In this document: piece by piece, positions 47,119 to 58,741 of the stretch | Numbering within the stretch: the first letter of the stretch is position 1 | Layout: each line of letters starts with the position of its first letter | From: Halocafeteria seosinensis | Lineage: Eukaryota; Sar; Bigyra; Bicosoecida | NCBI GenBank assembly: GCA_001687465.1 | Contig: LVLI01000341.1 | Location: 62,001 to 126,000 of the forward strand | Length of the DNA: 64,000 bases | Direction of reading: 5' to 3' | Program-made: the position numbers and the translations under genes | Notes under the pieces: model-generated | Databases searched by the model: none | What the model saw: the letters and a program-made list of their open reading frames with translations, nothing else | Told to the model about the DNA's origin: nothing

Positions 47119-49332
47119 ATGTATCGCATTCGATCTCGTCTCCCAAAGAGGGGACAATGGGTCTGGAACCAGCCCCAAACCGCACATTATGGTCCTCAAA
47201 CTCTATGTCAGCAAGTCTCTCATGGTCCCCCCGTCTCTTCACTTCGTGTCAGTTGCCAAGGATACTCGCAGTCTATTATCCTGGGTGAAAAAGAGGACAC
47301 AGAGGATGAGCAAGGAGGGAAGATCTCGGTAAAGCAAGTGTTTGGCCAAGATGAGAGGGAATTAGCCAGGCATTTATCCCAACAAGTCCATGGGGAGGGT
47401 GATTCAGCGTCCCCAGGTGGGGCCACAAAGTCTTCCTCAGCACGAGAGAGGGAGGAAGCGGAACTCCATGGAGGACCCAAAGTGGCCACGGAATCGATCG
47501 CGGACGATGAAGAGAAACGAGATAAACCACCTTTGGGAGACATATCGGCACAATCTTTGGATCGAGCGAAAGAGGCAGTTGATACGGGCACGATAGGAAC
47601 ACAATACGATCCGTCAGTAGATAAACTGATGCGCTCTTTAGAACGCGAGTATGACAATTCTCAATCGACCCGAACGGTGCACGCCGATGGCCCCGAATTT
47701 CCTCGGCAAGATCCCCATGCACCAGATAGGAGATGGTCTTACCTGTCTATGACAAGGGAACTGAGGGATGAAACATACGTTCCTAAGAATCCCTACATGT
47801 CTAATGTCATCTATGATACAAACTATATTCACGATGATCATACTATTCTAAACGTGAGTGATGTGTGCATATCTGTCGGAGATTATCTTCTTCATTCATT
47901 AGTATTGCGATTCACAGCATACACACGAGCAACGGGGAAAGTATTTTCCATTAGCTGAGGAAGGAAAGCTCCAACAGTCTTTTCCCGAAGGACTTCCAGG
48001 GGAGCTCCAAGATGAATTTGAATTAACAGGTAGCAACATGATGATGATAAGGAGACAAGGATTAGATTTAGTTCAAGAGTTGCAACAATTCAAATCCCGG
48101 GATCCTGAGGAAATACAGACGACAAACAAACAAAGTACGTTGAGAAATGACGGTCAGGTGTATATAGAGAACTTAGCTGGTAATATACGTGCCTGTGTCT
48201 CTCGTTTTGTACGATTGCAGTTTTGGACAGAATGAGAAGCGACCCCGTGAATGGTTACAAGGATTTGTCAAACGCAGGAATTCCGTTCCGCTTGCTTATG
48301 GGTCCTCGTGGTACCGGAAAGTCTGCAATCCTTGCATATGCGTTGCAGTATGCGCGACAAAATGACTGGCTGACAGTGAGCCTTCCTTCAAGCTTCAAAA
48401 TCACCCAACAGCCGGAAATTACTGTTCCTTCTCAAACCCGTCCGGGATTTGTAGACCAACCTGACTTCTCTTACGATATGCTACGCCACATTGGCTTGCT
48501 TCATACGGAGCAATTAAGGAAAATCCCGCAAAGAAGAGTATACAGCCGGGACCGTTACCTGCCTTCTGAAGAAGATGACACTGTTGTCCAAACGAAATTA
48601 GAAATGAAGCAACAGGAGCGCGCCGAGAGAGCGAAAATGAAAGCCCAAGTTGAGTCTCAAGGGCAGACATGGGATCCGTCTGCATACAAAAGCAAAATTC
48701 CTGAGTATCTTGATGCGCAAGAAGTGGACAGATCTCACACGACTCTATACCACTTGGTGCAATGGGGGATTAAGCACCCTGCACATTCTACCGATTGTTT
48801 GTTGGATCTACTTGAAGAACTCAAACTTGTTACGGAATATCCTGTGTTAGTGGCCGTAGATCAGCTAAATTGGCTCTACGAGCCTGTTTCTATACGACTT
48901 AATGAAAAGAGGTGAGTGGAGTTTCTGCTGCTATTCCTTGACATGATAAATTCACCTTGAGAGTTGCTCGTTTGCAGAATCGAACCGTCGCAAGTGAGCC
49001 TTGCTAGTGCATTTCGTTGTCTTGATGAACGAGGCTTCACACCGAATCAAAGCTATAAGCGAGGCTACTTTATTGCGGCAGACAGCTACCGGCATAATTA
49101 CTTTTGCCGAATGTATGACTATGCGCGGTACCCACGGGGTACGCATGTTCCTGTAGACCCCTTAAATCGCCAGGAGATACACTACCAATTGCTCCATTAC
49201 CATCATAGTGGAAACTTCTGGGAAGTGAGAAACCGCGAAGACGTTGACAGTCATTCTGTTGATTACTATAGAACCCTAACAGATGGGAATTCGAGGGAGC
49301 TTAGGAAGGCGGCTATGGCTGTTTTTGCATAG
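47119..49332 (+). CDS. DAP3: Mitochondrial ribosomal protein mS29 (DAP3)
   Basis: mS29 is the GTP-binding protein of the mitochondrial small subunit head. Four exons, 47119-47853, 47918-48134, 48221-48911 and 48978-49332 (introns 64, 86, 66 nt), encode 665 aa, much longer than the roughly 400 aa of animal DAP3. The P-loop is GPRGTGKS at 345-352, preceded by 'NAGIPFRLLM'. Walker B-like 'YPVLVAVDQLNWLYEP' follows, and the C-terminal 'LLHYHHSGNFWEV' and 'YYRTLTDGNSRELRKAAMAVFA' match the family's last helices. The extra 300 N-terminal residues include a basic presequence ('MYRIRSRLPKRGQWVWNQP') and a long charged region that I cannot place. ATG 47119 is the first in frame. Confidence 0.87.
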
Positions 49333-49397
49333 CGAGAAAAATAGACATACCACTTTGAACTGGAGATGATGATACTAACGATGTAGGTGAAATATCA

Positions 49398-52300
49398 TTA
49401 TTTGTGTGGCGGGCTAACCGTTGTCCCGGCCGCTTGACGCATTACGTATTCGAGTCTCGGTTTCGGCGAAATCGGCCAGTCACGATATTGCGACAGATCA
49501 AGACGTTCTGGAGATACAGACAAGTTTCCACTACGAGCTCTCGACAGCTTCTTTTTGCTTCCCAGGCTAGATCGTGAGTCACTCTGCTGAAGACTTGTTG
49601 ATCCGCTGTCGTTGTCGTCGTTGGCAATGTCGTTCTTACACATTTCCTCAATATATGCGGGAGGAAGTTTGGCCAGGATCGTACTGTAGTATTTTGGAGC
49701 CAGTTGGTTTGACCTAAACTCGGAGAGGTCGAGGCGTTTATGGGAGTTTCCTTGTTTCCCGCTAGGCTCTCTCTCGCAAGTTATCTTCCAATATTCCTTC
49801 CATGTACGAGCACTGTGTGTGGTTTGGCGCGAAGTCTTGCTGAAATATGCCACAGCATCCCATTCGTTTAGTTTAGAATAAGTACGAGAGCTATTCAACG
49901 TAGAGCTACCGGAGGAATGGTAGCTGGAACTGGGAGAGACATTCTGACTGTCAGTGGTAGCAATATGAGTGGTAGAGCTCAAAGCTTTCTTCCTTTCGTT
50001 TTCTTCGAGAGTTCGATTGACATTCAGCCTGTGATTCTCGCGGTAGATGTGCCGATCTGTTTCCAAGTTCTCTATGTCACGGGATTTCATGTCATGATGG
50101 TTGTGTACAACATTCCTCTCAGTAATATAGTTCTTCACAACTTCAGACTCATGATTTCCCTCGATATGATGCGCATTCACTTTTCCGACAGAAAGTTGTG
50201 TTGCGCCTGTGCTCTTAGGAGCGGCATATCGGAAGTGGACGCTGTTCAGCCGTCTTGGCTGATTGCGAGGAGCAACAATTTTTGGCTCAGAGAACGGTCT
50301 CGTAGGTATAAAGGTGCCGTCCGCGATTGTGGTGGTTTGATCAGCATGGCTCGATACTGGTCGGTGGTTACCATTTTCCACACTCTCACTCGACGATTGC
50401 TTCCACTCTGTTGCAACATTGTTCGACGACGTGTGAATCGCTGATAACTCCGCAACGGCTGTTTCACGCCGCGTTTCAACGGCGTTGTTGCTGTTCTGAC
50501 CGCTTTGCTGCAATCTTGGCGACGGGCTCGTCCAATCCTCTCCAGTACCGCTTTCGCTTGGGGCCGAGTGGTGCGATCCCGAGGTATGCTCGTCGCCATC
50601 AGCTTCCGTGCTGATAGAGAAATGTTGCTGCCTGCTATAACTTTGGTCTTCATTCTCGGCTTTCATACACATATGTCCACCATACGAAGCAACTTCTTCA
50701 TGCTTAGCAGCACTATCAGCATTCGTTTTATCCTCTTCAACCATGTCACCACCAGTGCGAATACTTTTCTCTTCAGCATAGTCTTCCGCTCCATTCGGCA
50801 CGTTTCTAGACGTAGGAAAGGAATCATCCGTATGTATGCTTGTATAAGGTTCAGTCGAATCTTTATTGTCGATATTACCTTGTTCATCCATTTCATTGTG
50901 AAAAGCTTCATTACTTGACAGATCCGCTATGTCTTGGACGTGTGCTTCGGACATGTAGGACTGGTCCGCCGAAGGGTACGTAGCTCCTACGTTGTTGCTC
51001 TTATCACTCTCCCCAGAATCGGGTAAACCATAGTCCCCCATAGCACATTCATGAATACTCTCCTCAGTGGCGCGATCACGTAGTTGTGCAGACGAAGAAA
51101 CCCCGCTTACAGCAGCAGAAACAGCGGTTTCAGTGTAAGCCGTGGATGCACACACTGTATGTGTGCTCATTTCTTGGCTTTGATAGTACGTTTCTATATG
51201 CTCCTCGGAAGCGCCATTGAAATCCGCGCCCTTAGAATGCACATCTGTGACGTTCTCACGATCTGTGGAAAATGGTAGTTCTGAACTCGTCCTTGCGTCC
51301 TCTACTAAGGCATGACTTCCGTGTTGCTCCTCTCTCTCATGGTCAGTTGGGCCATCGCTAGTGTACGATTGCACCGATGGCATGGTAGCTTCTTCGCGCA
51401 TATAATCACGAAATTTAGAAGAGGCCTCGTCTTCAGACAACTTCCTTCCCGTCTCTGGCGTAGGATCGTTACGGTTAGTTTTGTCTGCAGAAGCTTCAGT
51501 TACACTTGCATCAGCTACCTCGGACTCGGAAGCTGGATCCCTTGCACTACTAACGTGTGCGTCTTCGCTTACTCTGGCTTGGTTCATACTCTGTGGCTGC
51601 TCCTCGGAAATGTCCTTCACTTTCGGCAGACTGGTGTTAGTGACTGACGGGGAAATTTCATCTCCACCTTGAGTCTCCTGTTCATCTTGTGAAAGTGCGG
51701 TAACAGCCGTGGTTCTCTGCTCTTGCTGCTGAGAAACGGCCTGAGATTGGAAGTTCGTAACGGTCTTCACTTCGCTGAGCCGTTGCGCATGCGATCCTTC
51801 ATGTTGAGAGCTAGACAAATCAGGGAGCTCCATGTCAATCTTATTCCGCGTTAGATGACCTATGCTTTCTCCAGTGAACTTAGTCACAGTAGTTGCCTCC
51901 TGCTGACGTTGTTCGGACGTCTGCTGCGAGTACGTTTTAAATTCGCTATGTTGTGTATAGGATTCTTCATGTTTGGAGTGCGATAGCAATGAGCCCGACG
52001 CCTGCACTTTCTGTTGGCTACTGCGTCTATTTTGGGACGTCCTAGTGTAGCTATGGCTTTGCTGCGTTGTCCTCGTCTCACTCTTCGACATCTGCATGGT
52101 TCCCGAACGACTAGTAACTGCTGAAGTTGTTTTTCCCGACGAGGTTACAACACGACTCTCCGCCTGTGACACAGCTTGCTTGGTCCGCACATTGCTCCCA
52201 GCTCTGCCGCCAGTTAACTTCTTCGTCGCAGGTGGCCGAGGTTGTGCCTTGGCACCGACCTTGCTGGTTTTTGTATCGTTGGTCGATGAGCTTTGTTGCT

Positions 52301-53688
52301 TGGAAACTTCCTGAGAACGTGGAGTAGAAACTGTCTCAAGAGCGAATTCGTCTGAGTCAGCGACGGTCTTTACCCTTTCGTTACATGCTATAAATTCAGC
52401 TAACATTTGTAAAGTTCGCAAAGTATTGTTCAAAGCGGACTCATCAGGAGACATACAACCCAAAACGAAAACTCTAGTATTCCCACATATTGGCTCCTTC
52501 AGTACCATGTTTAATTTACTGCTACGCTGGGTCCGCATGAGATTAGCGTGCACTTCCTTAGTTTGTTTTCGTTGATATTGGTTTCTCGCTTTCACCATCT
52601 GGTTAAGATTGAACAACGATTTGGAGCCCACGTTCTTGGAGCCGGAAGTACTGCCAGCCAAATCCACAAACGTGAACAAGCCGTTTGTGTTTTGTTTTCG
52701 GTTGTGGACCTTGAGGTGTATAACAGAGTTTAATTGCGATGCAAACTGAGTTTCATATTGGGATTGTAGGAAAAGACCATACTCAAGCAACCCAAGAGCT
52801 CTCATTTTCGTTTCAGTAACAATAACAGAAGCACCTTGAATGAGGAACACGTCCTTCTTGGCATCGTGGCGAACAGCAACATTCGAATTCTTTTGTGTTG
52901 TTTTGGCGGGTCCCATACCTTTGAGGCGTTTTAGAGACGGTGAAAATGGTACCTTACCTTCTCTGGTGCTCTTCTTATCAACCTGGCCGTTGTAAATTTC
53001 CTTGACAGCTTCGGAACCCGCTAGCAGGTCCACAGGTTTATCCGTCGTAACTCCAATCATTCGCAAAGAAACTTCCAAATCATCTCCGTAGAAATCAAAT
53101 AAATGTTCAATTATTCGAGGAATTAGTCCAAAGTCCGAAAGCACCCCTAACGGACCCAACGTAGTCATACCGTCGCTGGTTCTTCGTCGGTTGATAACCG
53201 TTTCCTCCTTCCGAATCCCGGTGACCGAGCCATACAAGGAGTATGTCTTGCCGGTCTTCTCCTGTCCCAGAGTAACAATAGCTTCTCTTCCTCCGTTTAG
53301 TACGCTCTTTATTCTGCTTTCCGTATCCAGTGCTTCGTAAAGTTCTCCTTGAGTGGAATCCAAAAACGTCTGGATGCTGAACTGATGGTAGTTGGTTTTC
53401 CCTGAGGCATCTCGCCGACTGAGATCAGCTTCTTCGTACTTGGGAATCTGCGCAGTGTCGAGACGGAAAGAAAATTAAAATTTCCCTAATGCATGTACTG
53501 TATAAGAAGTAATTCCCACTTACGCTAACTAGCCCACTTCCATCATCGTATTGTATGACTTCATCTTGCGGTTTATCAAGGTCTTCCAATGTCCGAGGTC
53601 GTACACGAGCTGCCACTCCTATCCTCATAGGAGCGTCATCATCGCTACCACCATTGCTGTGAGGCGAATTCCCTTGTTTCTGCGACAT
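49398..53688 (-). CDS. Divergent kinesin-like protein with long Ser/Thr/Gln-rich tail
   Basis: Exons 53688-53524 and 53447-49398 (76-nt intron) encode 1404 aa. A kinesin motor fold covers about residues 20-412. 'RIGVAARVRP' is strand 1, 'GQEKTGKTYSLYG' at 116-128 is the P-loop, 'DLAGST' at 317-322 is Switch II, and 'SSKLNMVLKEPICGNTRVFVLGCMSP' matches the helix-6 and strand-8 region. The Switch I motif NxxSSRSH is replaced by 'TQFASQLNSVIHLKV' (about 288-302), and the P-loop is atypical (EKT for TGS or TGA). ATP hydrolysis may be weak or lost. After about 420 the protein is about 980 residues of low-complexity Ser, Thr, Gln, Glu with no clear coiled coil. Near the end it has two related motifs, 'RLDLSEFRSNQLAP' and 'RLDLSQYRDWPISPKPRLE', shared with the acidic repeat protein at 58742. 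Confidence 0.85.
49449..49505 (-). other. Shared C-terminal motif DLSxYRxW, kinesin copy
   Basis: These 19 codons encode RLDLSQYRDWPISPKPRLE, 35 residues from the end of the kinesin-like protein. The pattern [VL]DLSxYRxW, then five residues, then P(R/H)L(D/E), recurs in the acidic protein at 59020-59079 and 58892-58951. A weaker copy in this kinesin, RLDLSEFRSNQLAPKYY, lies near 49687-49740. Confidence 0.8.
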
Positions 53689-54860
53689 GGAGACGGCTTT
53701 CTTCGGAGCAACTTGAACCTTTTTGTAGTTTCCTCAGCCCCTGGGGCGCCCCTTGCAAGCGGCCTCCACCACACCTCGAGACAAACGAGAAGACGGGGTG
53801 CTTCTTTAATCAAAACACAAAAGCGACTCGCTTTGCAAAACCCGCTAGCTCTTGCAGGACTTCAATCCAAGCAGTGTTCTGCTGCCTAAAGAGATGAGTC
53901 GACTCGAGCGACTCGAGCACTCTACTGGTCGCACGACTGCGACCCCCCCCCCCGACCAAGCCTGCAGGATCTGCAACTTGTCACACTACAAGCGTACCAG
54001 AAGTATTAATGCATATCATGGTATACAAGCTGAATGGAACTAGTTAGGGGATGGTCACGCCGTGGACGATCTCCCTAGGGACCCCTGCAACGCTTTAGTG
54101 CCTGCCCCTACCAGCGTTGCGGGAGGTAAGGGTTCCCATGAACGAAACTCCAGCACCCGCACTCAAGAAGATAATGGGAACAACATGAATGTAGAATTCC
54201 TGACTCAATTACCACTGTTTTTTGTGCAAGAACCTTCGTGTCACCCTTCGGGGCCTGAATAGTGAGTCCTCCTACTTCCGGCTCCAGGATAGATGCGACT
54301 CAATGTGGCTTTCTGGTTGACTTCCTGAGAAAGCACTCATGCAACACAAAGGAATTCTTACGAAACACTATTTTTCGAACTTCGAACCACCGTGACACAC
54401 GTATCACATGCGGTTGTGCATCCATTTGAAGGCAGCCCGAGCTACAGGGACCGGTGAGGTACTGGCCAGTGGCCACACACTGACTCAAGTGAAGAGGCGA
54501 CAGTCAATTGTATCATAGTAGACGAATAAACGAGGCCTCGAAACTCGGTGTTTCGGTGTGGAGCGAGTACTCAGCGATGTTTCCGACCGCGCTCAGCCAC
54601 AGTGGCTGAGGGTCGCAGTTAATCCCGCACCACTATGTGAAAGAAATGATTACCGCTAGATACGGAACGAAATGGAGGGCCCAAGCCGCTTTGGGCCAAG
54701 CGTTCAATGCGTCAGCAATTGTCTTGTTCCATACGATATGTACTATTGACGAAGCGCACTCGAGTGTCATCAACTACGTCGAGAACATTGGCGTAGGGCG
54801 CTCCCTCAGTCAGTCGGTCCGTTCCACGCCTGAGAAGGACGAAAACACGATATAAGGACG
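53689..54860. promoter_or_regulatory. Divergent intergenic region, kinesin and acid phosphatase
   Basis: 1.17 kb between two divergent start codons. Frames are short. A poly-C run of about 12 lies at 53941-53954, and just before it GACTCGAG-type sequence is repeated (53897-53916). The region has no protein-like frame and no recognised element. Confidence 0.4.
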
Positions 54861-56477
54861 ATGCAGTTTATTGGCGCAGTGTTGGTATCATTGGCTGTAC
54901 TGTTCCACTCCTCTCTGCTCTCTCGGTCCATGGCATATGATGAATTTTGTGATATCCTACTGGATGCGGAGAGCAGCAACGAGGTTATCAGTCATATGTC
55001 GGCCGAACATGTCGGAGAGATAGACCATATACAGAGGGCCTTAGAGTCCACACCTCCGGAGTTAATCCGCCAAAGAAATGAGTTGTGTGAACGACGCGCA
55101 GGGTCTTCTGACATATCGCCGCGAGGCGTTCACGTTGCGGCCAACGAGGAAGGAGGCTTGTCTGTGGTTTGGGCAACTACCGGGGATTCGATGAACCACT
55201 CCGCTCAGGCTATGATTCAATACTGGGTAAACGAGACGTGTTCCATTTTTCAGAATGCCTCGAGCTACACGTATACAGTTCCCAAAAAGTGGTGGGACCC
55301 TACAGGATCGTCGGGAAGCATCCAGCATGCCGTCCAGTTGCAGAATACCCCGAGATCTTTTCGCTATCGCGTAGGTACGGTGGACACTGGTCTTTTGCTG
55401 CCACCACTTAATGAGCGGTGCCACAACGCATCAAGTGACCCGTTCCTATCGTCAAGCCAAGTATTTCGCGCTGCATTGCCTCCTACTACTGATGGAGATG
55501 AACCAACACGGTTGGCTGTTGCGGGGGATATGGGTTCTGTTCAACTGTTCGGATTTCTCGTAGCCCAGCAGATGATAGAGGATTTTGGGATAGCGCCTAA
55601 TTCTTCTTATGATGTTCCTTTTGGTGCACCAGACGCCTTCCTACTTGTAGGGGATATCTCATATGCCGGAATCGCCATACATCTCCCCATCTTAAACATC
55701 ACGTCTGGGGACGAGTTCGAGCCGTTCTGGGATCTGTATCTGGACATGATGCAACCAATCAGTGCGCGTCTGCCTTTCATGCTGACTGTGGGCAACCATG
55801 ACATGTTCTATAATGCAACAGCGTTTCGGCATCGTTTTCTGATGCCATCGACTGGTAGAGGAAACTTTTGGTATTCATACACTATGGGCAACATTCGAGT
55901 TATCAGTCTGAGCACTGAGCATCCTTATGGAACAGACAGCGAACAGTATGCTTGGGCACAAAAAGCACTGAAAGAGGCTGTCCATGATCGTATCGAGGGA
56001 AGAGTTGCATGGATTGTCGTTCTCTATCATCGGCCGATGTATTGCAGCGATGCCTCTGAGTGGGACCAGCACAGACCCGGAGCTCCTCTGCAAGCAGATA
56101 TCGAGCCCCTCCTCTTAACATATGATGTTGATTTGGCAATAAGCGGTCACATGCACGCTTATGAGCGCGTGCATCCCAATAAAAATGGGACTGTTGTGAC
56201 CAGGCCCCGACAACACGGTAATACGCAGGTTTATGATAATCCTAAGGCTCCCGTCCACGTTGTTTCCGGTACAGCTGGGGCCGTGCAACGTGAAACATGG
56301 ATCGAGCCTTCGCCAAGTTGGTCAGCCGTTCGATTTGCGAATCAACTGTGGGGTTCGTATGGGTATGGTTGGTTGGAGACAACGAATCGTACCCACCTGC
56401 ATTACACCTTCCGACCAGTGCAGCAAGGTGGACACAGCAGCATTGGCGATGACTTTTGGATTGTCCGGGACCCGTAA
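54861..56477 (+). CDS. Purple acid phosphatase-like metallophosphoesterase, secreted
   Basis: A 538-aa secreted phosphatase or phosphodiesterase. The N-terminus has a signal peptide (residues 1-25, 'IGAVLVSLAVLFHSSLL'). A fibronectin-like domain ('GVHVAANEEGGLSVVWATTGD') at about 90-205 is followed by the metal-binding motifs: AGDMGS at 221-226, VGDISYAG at 263-270 (with the ligand Tyr268 of purple phosphatases), VGNHDMF at 310-316, LYHRPMYCS at 388-396 and SGHMHAYERVHP at 428-439. The order and spacing match plant/fungal PAPs with an Fe-M centre. Several NxS/T sites suggest glycosylation. The stop at 56477 overlaps a strong GTAAGT (56474) that could splice to an acceptor at 56785, changing the last few residues. 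I keep the unspliced end because that intron would be about 310 nt, unlike its neighbours. Confidence 0.92.
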   Translation: MQFIGAVLVSLAVLFHSSLLSRSMAYDEFCDILLDAESSNEVISHMSAEHVGEIDHIQRALESTPPELIRQRNELCERRAGSSDISPRGVHVAANEEGGLSVVWATTGDSMNHSAQAMIQYWVNETCSIFQNASSYTYTVPKKWWDPTGSSGSIQHAVQLQNTPRSFRYRVGTVDTGLLLPPLNERCHNASSDPFLSSSQVFRAALPPTTDGDEPTRLAVAGDMGSVQLFGFLVAQQMIEDFGIAPNSSYDVPFGAPDAFLLVGDISYAGIAIHLPILNITSGDEFEPFWDLYLDMMQPISARLPFMLTVGNHDMFYNATAFRHRFLMPSTGRGNFWYSYTMGNIRVISLSTEHPYGTDSEQYAWAQKALKEAVHDRIEGRVAWIVVLYHRPMYCSDASEWDQHRPGAPLQADIEPLLLTYDVDLAISGHMHAYERVHPNKNGTVVTRPRQHGNTQVYDNPKAPVHVVSGTAGAVQRETWIEPSPSWSAVRFANQLWGSYGYGWLETTNRTHLHYTFRPVQQGGHSSIGDDFWIVRDP

Positions 56478-57492
56478 GTCGAAAGCTGTGACAAAACGAT
56501 TTATAGGGTACCAAGCACTCCAACCCACATGAAATAGAAACCCTCTTAGTGAGTGTAACTAGCGTAATGTGCGCACCAAAATAAGGGAACTGTGATATTC
56601 TTGAGATCACATGGAAAATACGAACCTTGTGTTCATGTTGCGCTGATAGACCCTTCCTTACCCAGCCCAACCACAAGGGCTCTATGAGTCCTATGTATTT
56701 GATCGCTATTGCTACTCACTCAAATATGGCACACTATAGCTTTACATTCATAAGGATTACACTTTTTTTGTTTTGTCTTTTTCAGAAGGATGAAGAATAT
56801 GTGAGTCATGATTACAGCGGAGAAATGCTCGCGGATCGGTCACTTCACGAAACCGTACCGCCAGGTCTGCACGGCTTCGACAGCTACGATTTCATTTGAT
56901 ACTTCAAGCGAAAATTGAGAGAACAGAAGCGGAACTGGAATAAAACCAAGGAAGCAAGTGTAAATTATCTATGGACAACATGGTGGGACTAGAGAGTATA
57001 TCCAGATTTTCCCCCAAAACTCTTATCGCCTGACGCCCTACCTGGACGACTGTGACAGTGTAGGTGTGTATTAGTATTGCTCCTACCGGAAGATGTGTAG
57101 TCAGGCTCCGCTAGGCCGTGTGTGGGGTGAACCCTACCCGGAACCGCTCCAACATCTTCACGTTGGGGCGCATCAACGTGACAGACAGTTTGGGTGTCAT
57201 CAGCTTTCGAAAGTTCCGCATCTCGCTTGTTCCCCAGCGAGAGCCCGGTGCTAATTCTCTGAAGGAACTTGATCGCGTCTTCTCCGAAGCCTCCCGTCGC
57301 CTCTTTCGCGAACGGGATCATTTCCGTGTGGTGATTCCTCGGATGTCCGTACAGTGTATTTTGTCTGCTTCACGTTTTCCGATTCTGCGGGGAGGGGTGT
57401 ATGTTGCCGGTAGCCTGTCCTTTGAACAATTCGCGGAGACTTTCATATCGTCTGGTAGTATTGGATATGAAAAACTAGAATTATTTCACTAG
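56478..57492 (+). CDS. Unresolved small multi-exon gene, 3' exons only
   Basis: The last exon, from about 57115 to the TAG at 57492, reads 'CGVNPTRNRSNIFTLGRINVTDSLGVISFRKF' and on to 'SSGSIGYEKLELFH' and has no in-frame ATG. An upstream exon ending at 57059 reads 'YIQIFPQNSYRLTPYLDDCDS' and joins it in frame across a 55-nt GTAGGT...CTAG intron. Further upstream there are short protein-like stretches at 56786-56898 ('KDEEYVSHDYSGEML') and 56905-56990 ('FKRKLREQKRNWNKTKE'). I could not join them. No family is recognised and no start codon is assigned. The gene may be real but fragmentary here; sequence or splicing errors are possible. Confidence 0.35.
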
Positions 57493-57805
57493 ACTGAAGA
57501 CTGATATACATACGCACACCCCATCAATTACAATATTAGTTTCGTAGTTTCCTTGGTATCAATGAAGCCGTCGAAGAAAAGCATTGACATCGGTCAATGC
57601 CTGAAGCACTCGAACAACTTGATCATGCGTGGTATGTGTTGTACCAGGTTGTACCAACGTTGTGTTAAGCAGGAGCGAGCGACTTCTCTGTCGGAGTTGC
57701 CACCTTCACAAGAGCAAGCGATGACTCATTCAAGTGGTATTGACTATTAGACATGGTGTGTTGTTCGTCCGGGTAAATATGGGCATGGTAAGATTGTAGA
57801 TAACA
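57493..57805. promoter_or_regulatory. Short region upstream of ERV1
   Basis: About 310 bp between the unresolved gene and the ERV1 start. It probably holds the ERV1 promoter. No protein-like frame. Confidence 0.35.
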
Positions 57806-58710
57806 ATGTTTCGCTTTCTGCACAACTTTGGAGCCCGCAAAGCGGCGGCGGCCACGGGTGCCGCCATCGCTTGGCATTGGAGTTCTTTGAGAGTAATACA
57901 TGCTGATTCTTCTTCTCCCACAGCTTCTGAGGGTCAGCCACAAGGTCATAGACGCAGATTCATGGATAGCTTCGAAAGTTGCGAAGATCCGTCGTGCAGC
58001 ACCAAGGGCGAAATGAAACAGTGGCTGCAGAGAATGCAGCAGCATCGACAGGGAACTGAGGAAGATCGTGGACATTCACGAAGCCAAGAGAGACAACCTT
58101 CCACGGCATCAAGTGCTTCCGATTCTTCGTCTGGAGTCTCCGATAGGAAGGAGGAAACTGAAGGCATATCGGAGCCGGAGGATTGTCCACTCGACAGAGC
58201 TGAACTTGGCAACAGAACATGGAGTTTGGTAAGCAGACTTATCCTCTACTGACGCGTTCGTTCTGCTAGGAAGCATGTACACTCTTCAATTCCGCACAGC
58301 TTCATTCAATGGCGGCTTATTATCCCGAGGAGCCAACCAAAACTGATCAAGATTCCATGAAAGCGTTTCTCCAGGCACTCGGCAAGTTTTATCCCTGCAA
58401 ATTCTGCGCTGCCCATTTTGCGAATGAATTGGAAGAAGACCCCCCTGAGTAAGAAGTTAAAGTTACTCGTTTAGAGACATCGAGGTGTAATGTTACATTG
58501 TTTTCTTGCAGTGTAAGCTCGAGAGCAAGTCTTAGTCTATGGCTCTGTGAGAAACATAATGTAGTTAACGAGATGCTAGAGAAGCCGCGATTTGAGTGCC
58601 GAATTGAGGAGCTTGACAAGCGATGGAAATATGGACACCAGGGCTGTCTCGCAAACAGAATTGCAGCAATGGAGTCTCTGGGACAAGATGAAGGGGGTGA
58701 AGATGCCTAA
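57806..58710 (+). CDS. ERV1: ERV1/ALR FAD-linked sulfhydryl oxidase
   Basis: ERV1 reoxidises the Mia40-type import receptor in the mitochondrial intermembrane space. Three exons, 57806-58228, 58300-58448 and 58512-58710 (introns 71 and 63 nt), encode 256 aa. The catalytic domain covers about 130-245: '[25 protein letters not shown]', the redox CxxC CKFC at 174-177, the FAD-contact 'WLCEKHNVVNEM' (HNxVN at 206-210) and the structural Cys pair 'FEC...GHQGC'. N-terminal are a basic presequence ('MFRFLHNFGARKAAAATGAAI') and a linker with 'CEDPSC' at 59-64. That pair is CX4C instead of the CxxC of yeast and human shuttle cysteines. The convergent acidic gene stops 31 bp away. Confidence 0.92.
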
Positions 58711-58741
58711 TAAGGATACCCGTTAGTATCTATAACAGAGT

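Noticed and set aside
56474-56899. Second exon of the purple acid phosphatase
   Set aside because: The GTAAGT at the stop would splice to 56786 only out of frame with 'KDEEYVSHD' and the intron would be over 300 nt, unlike other introns here.
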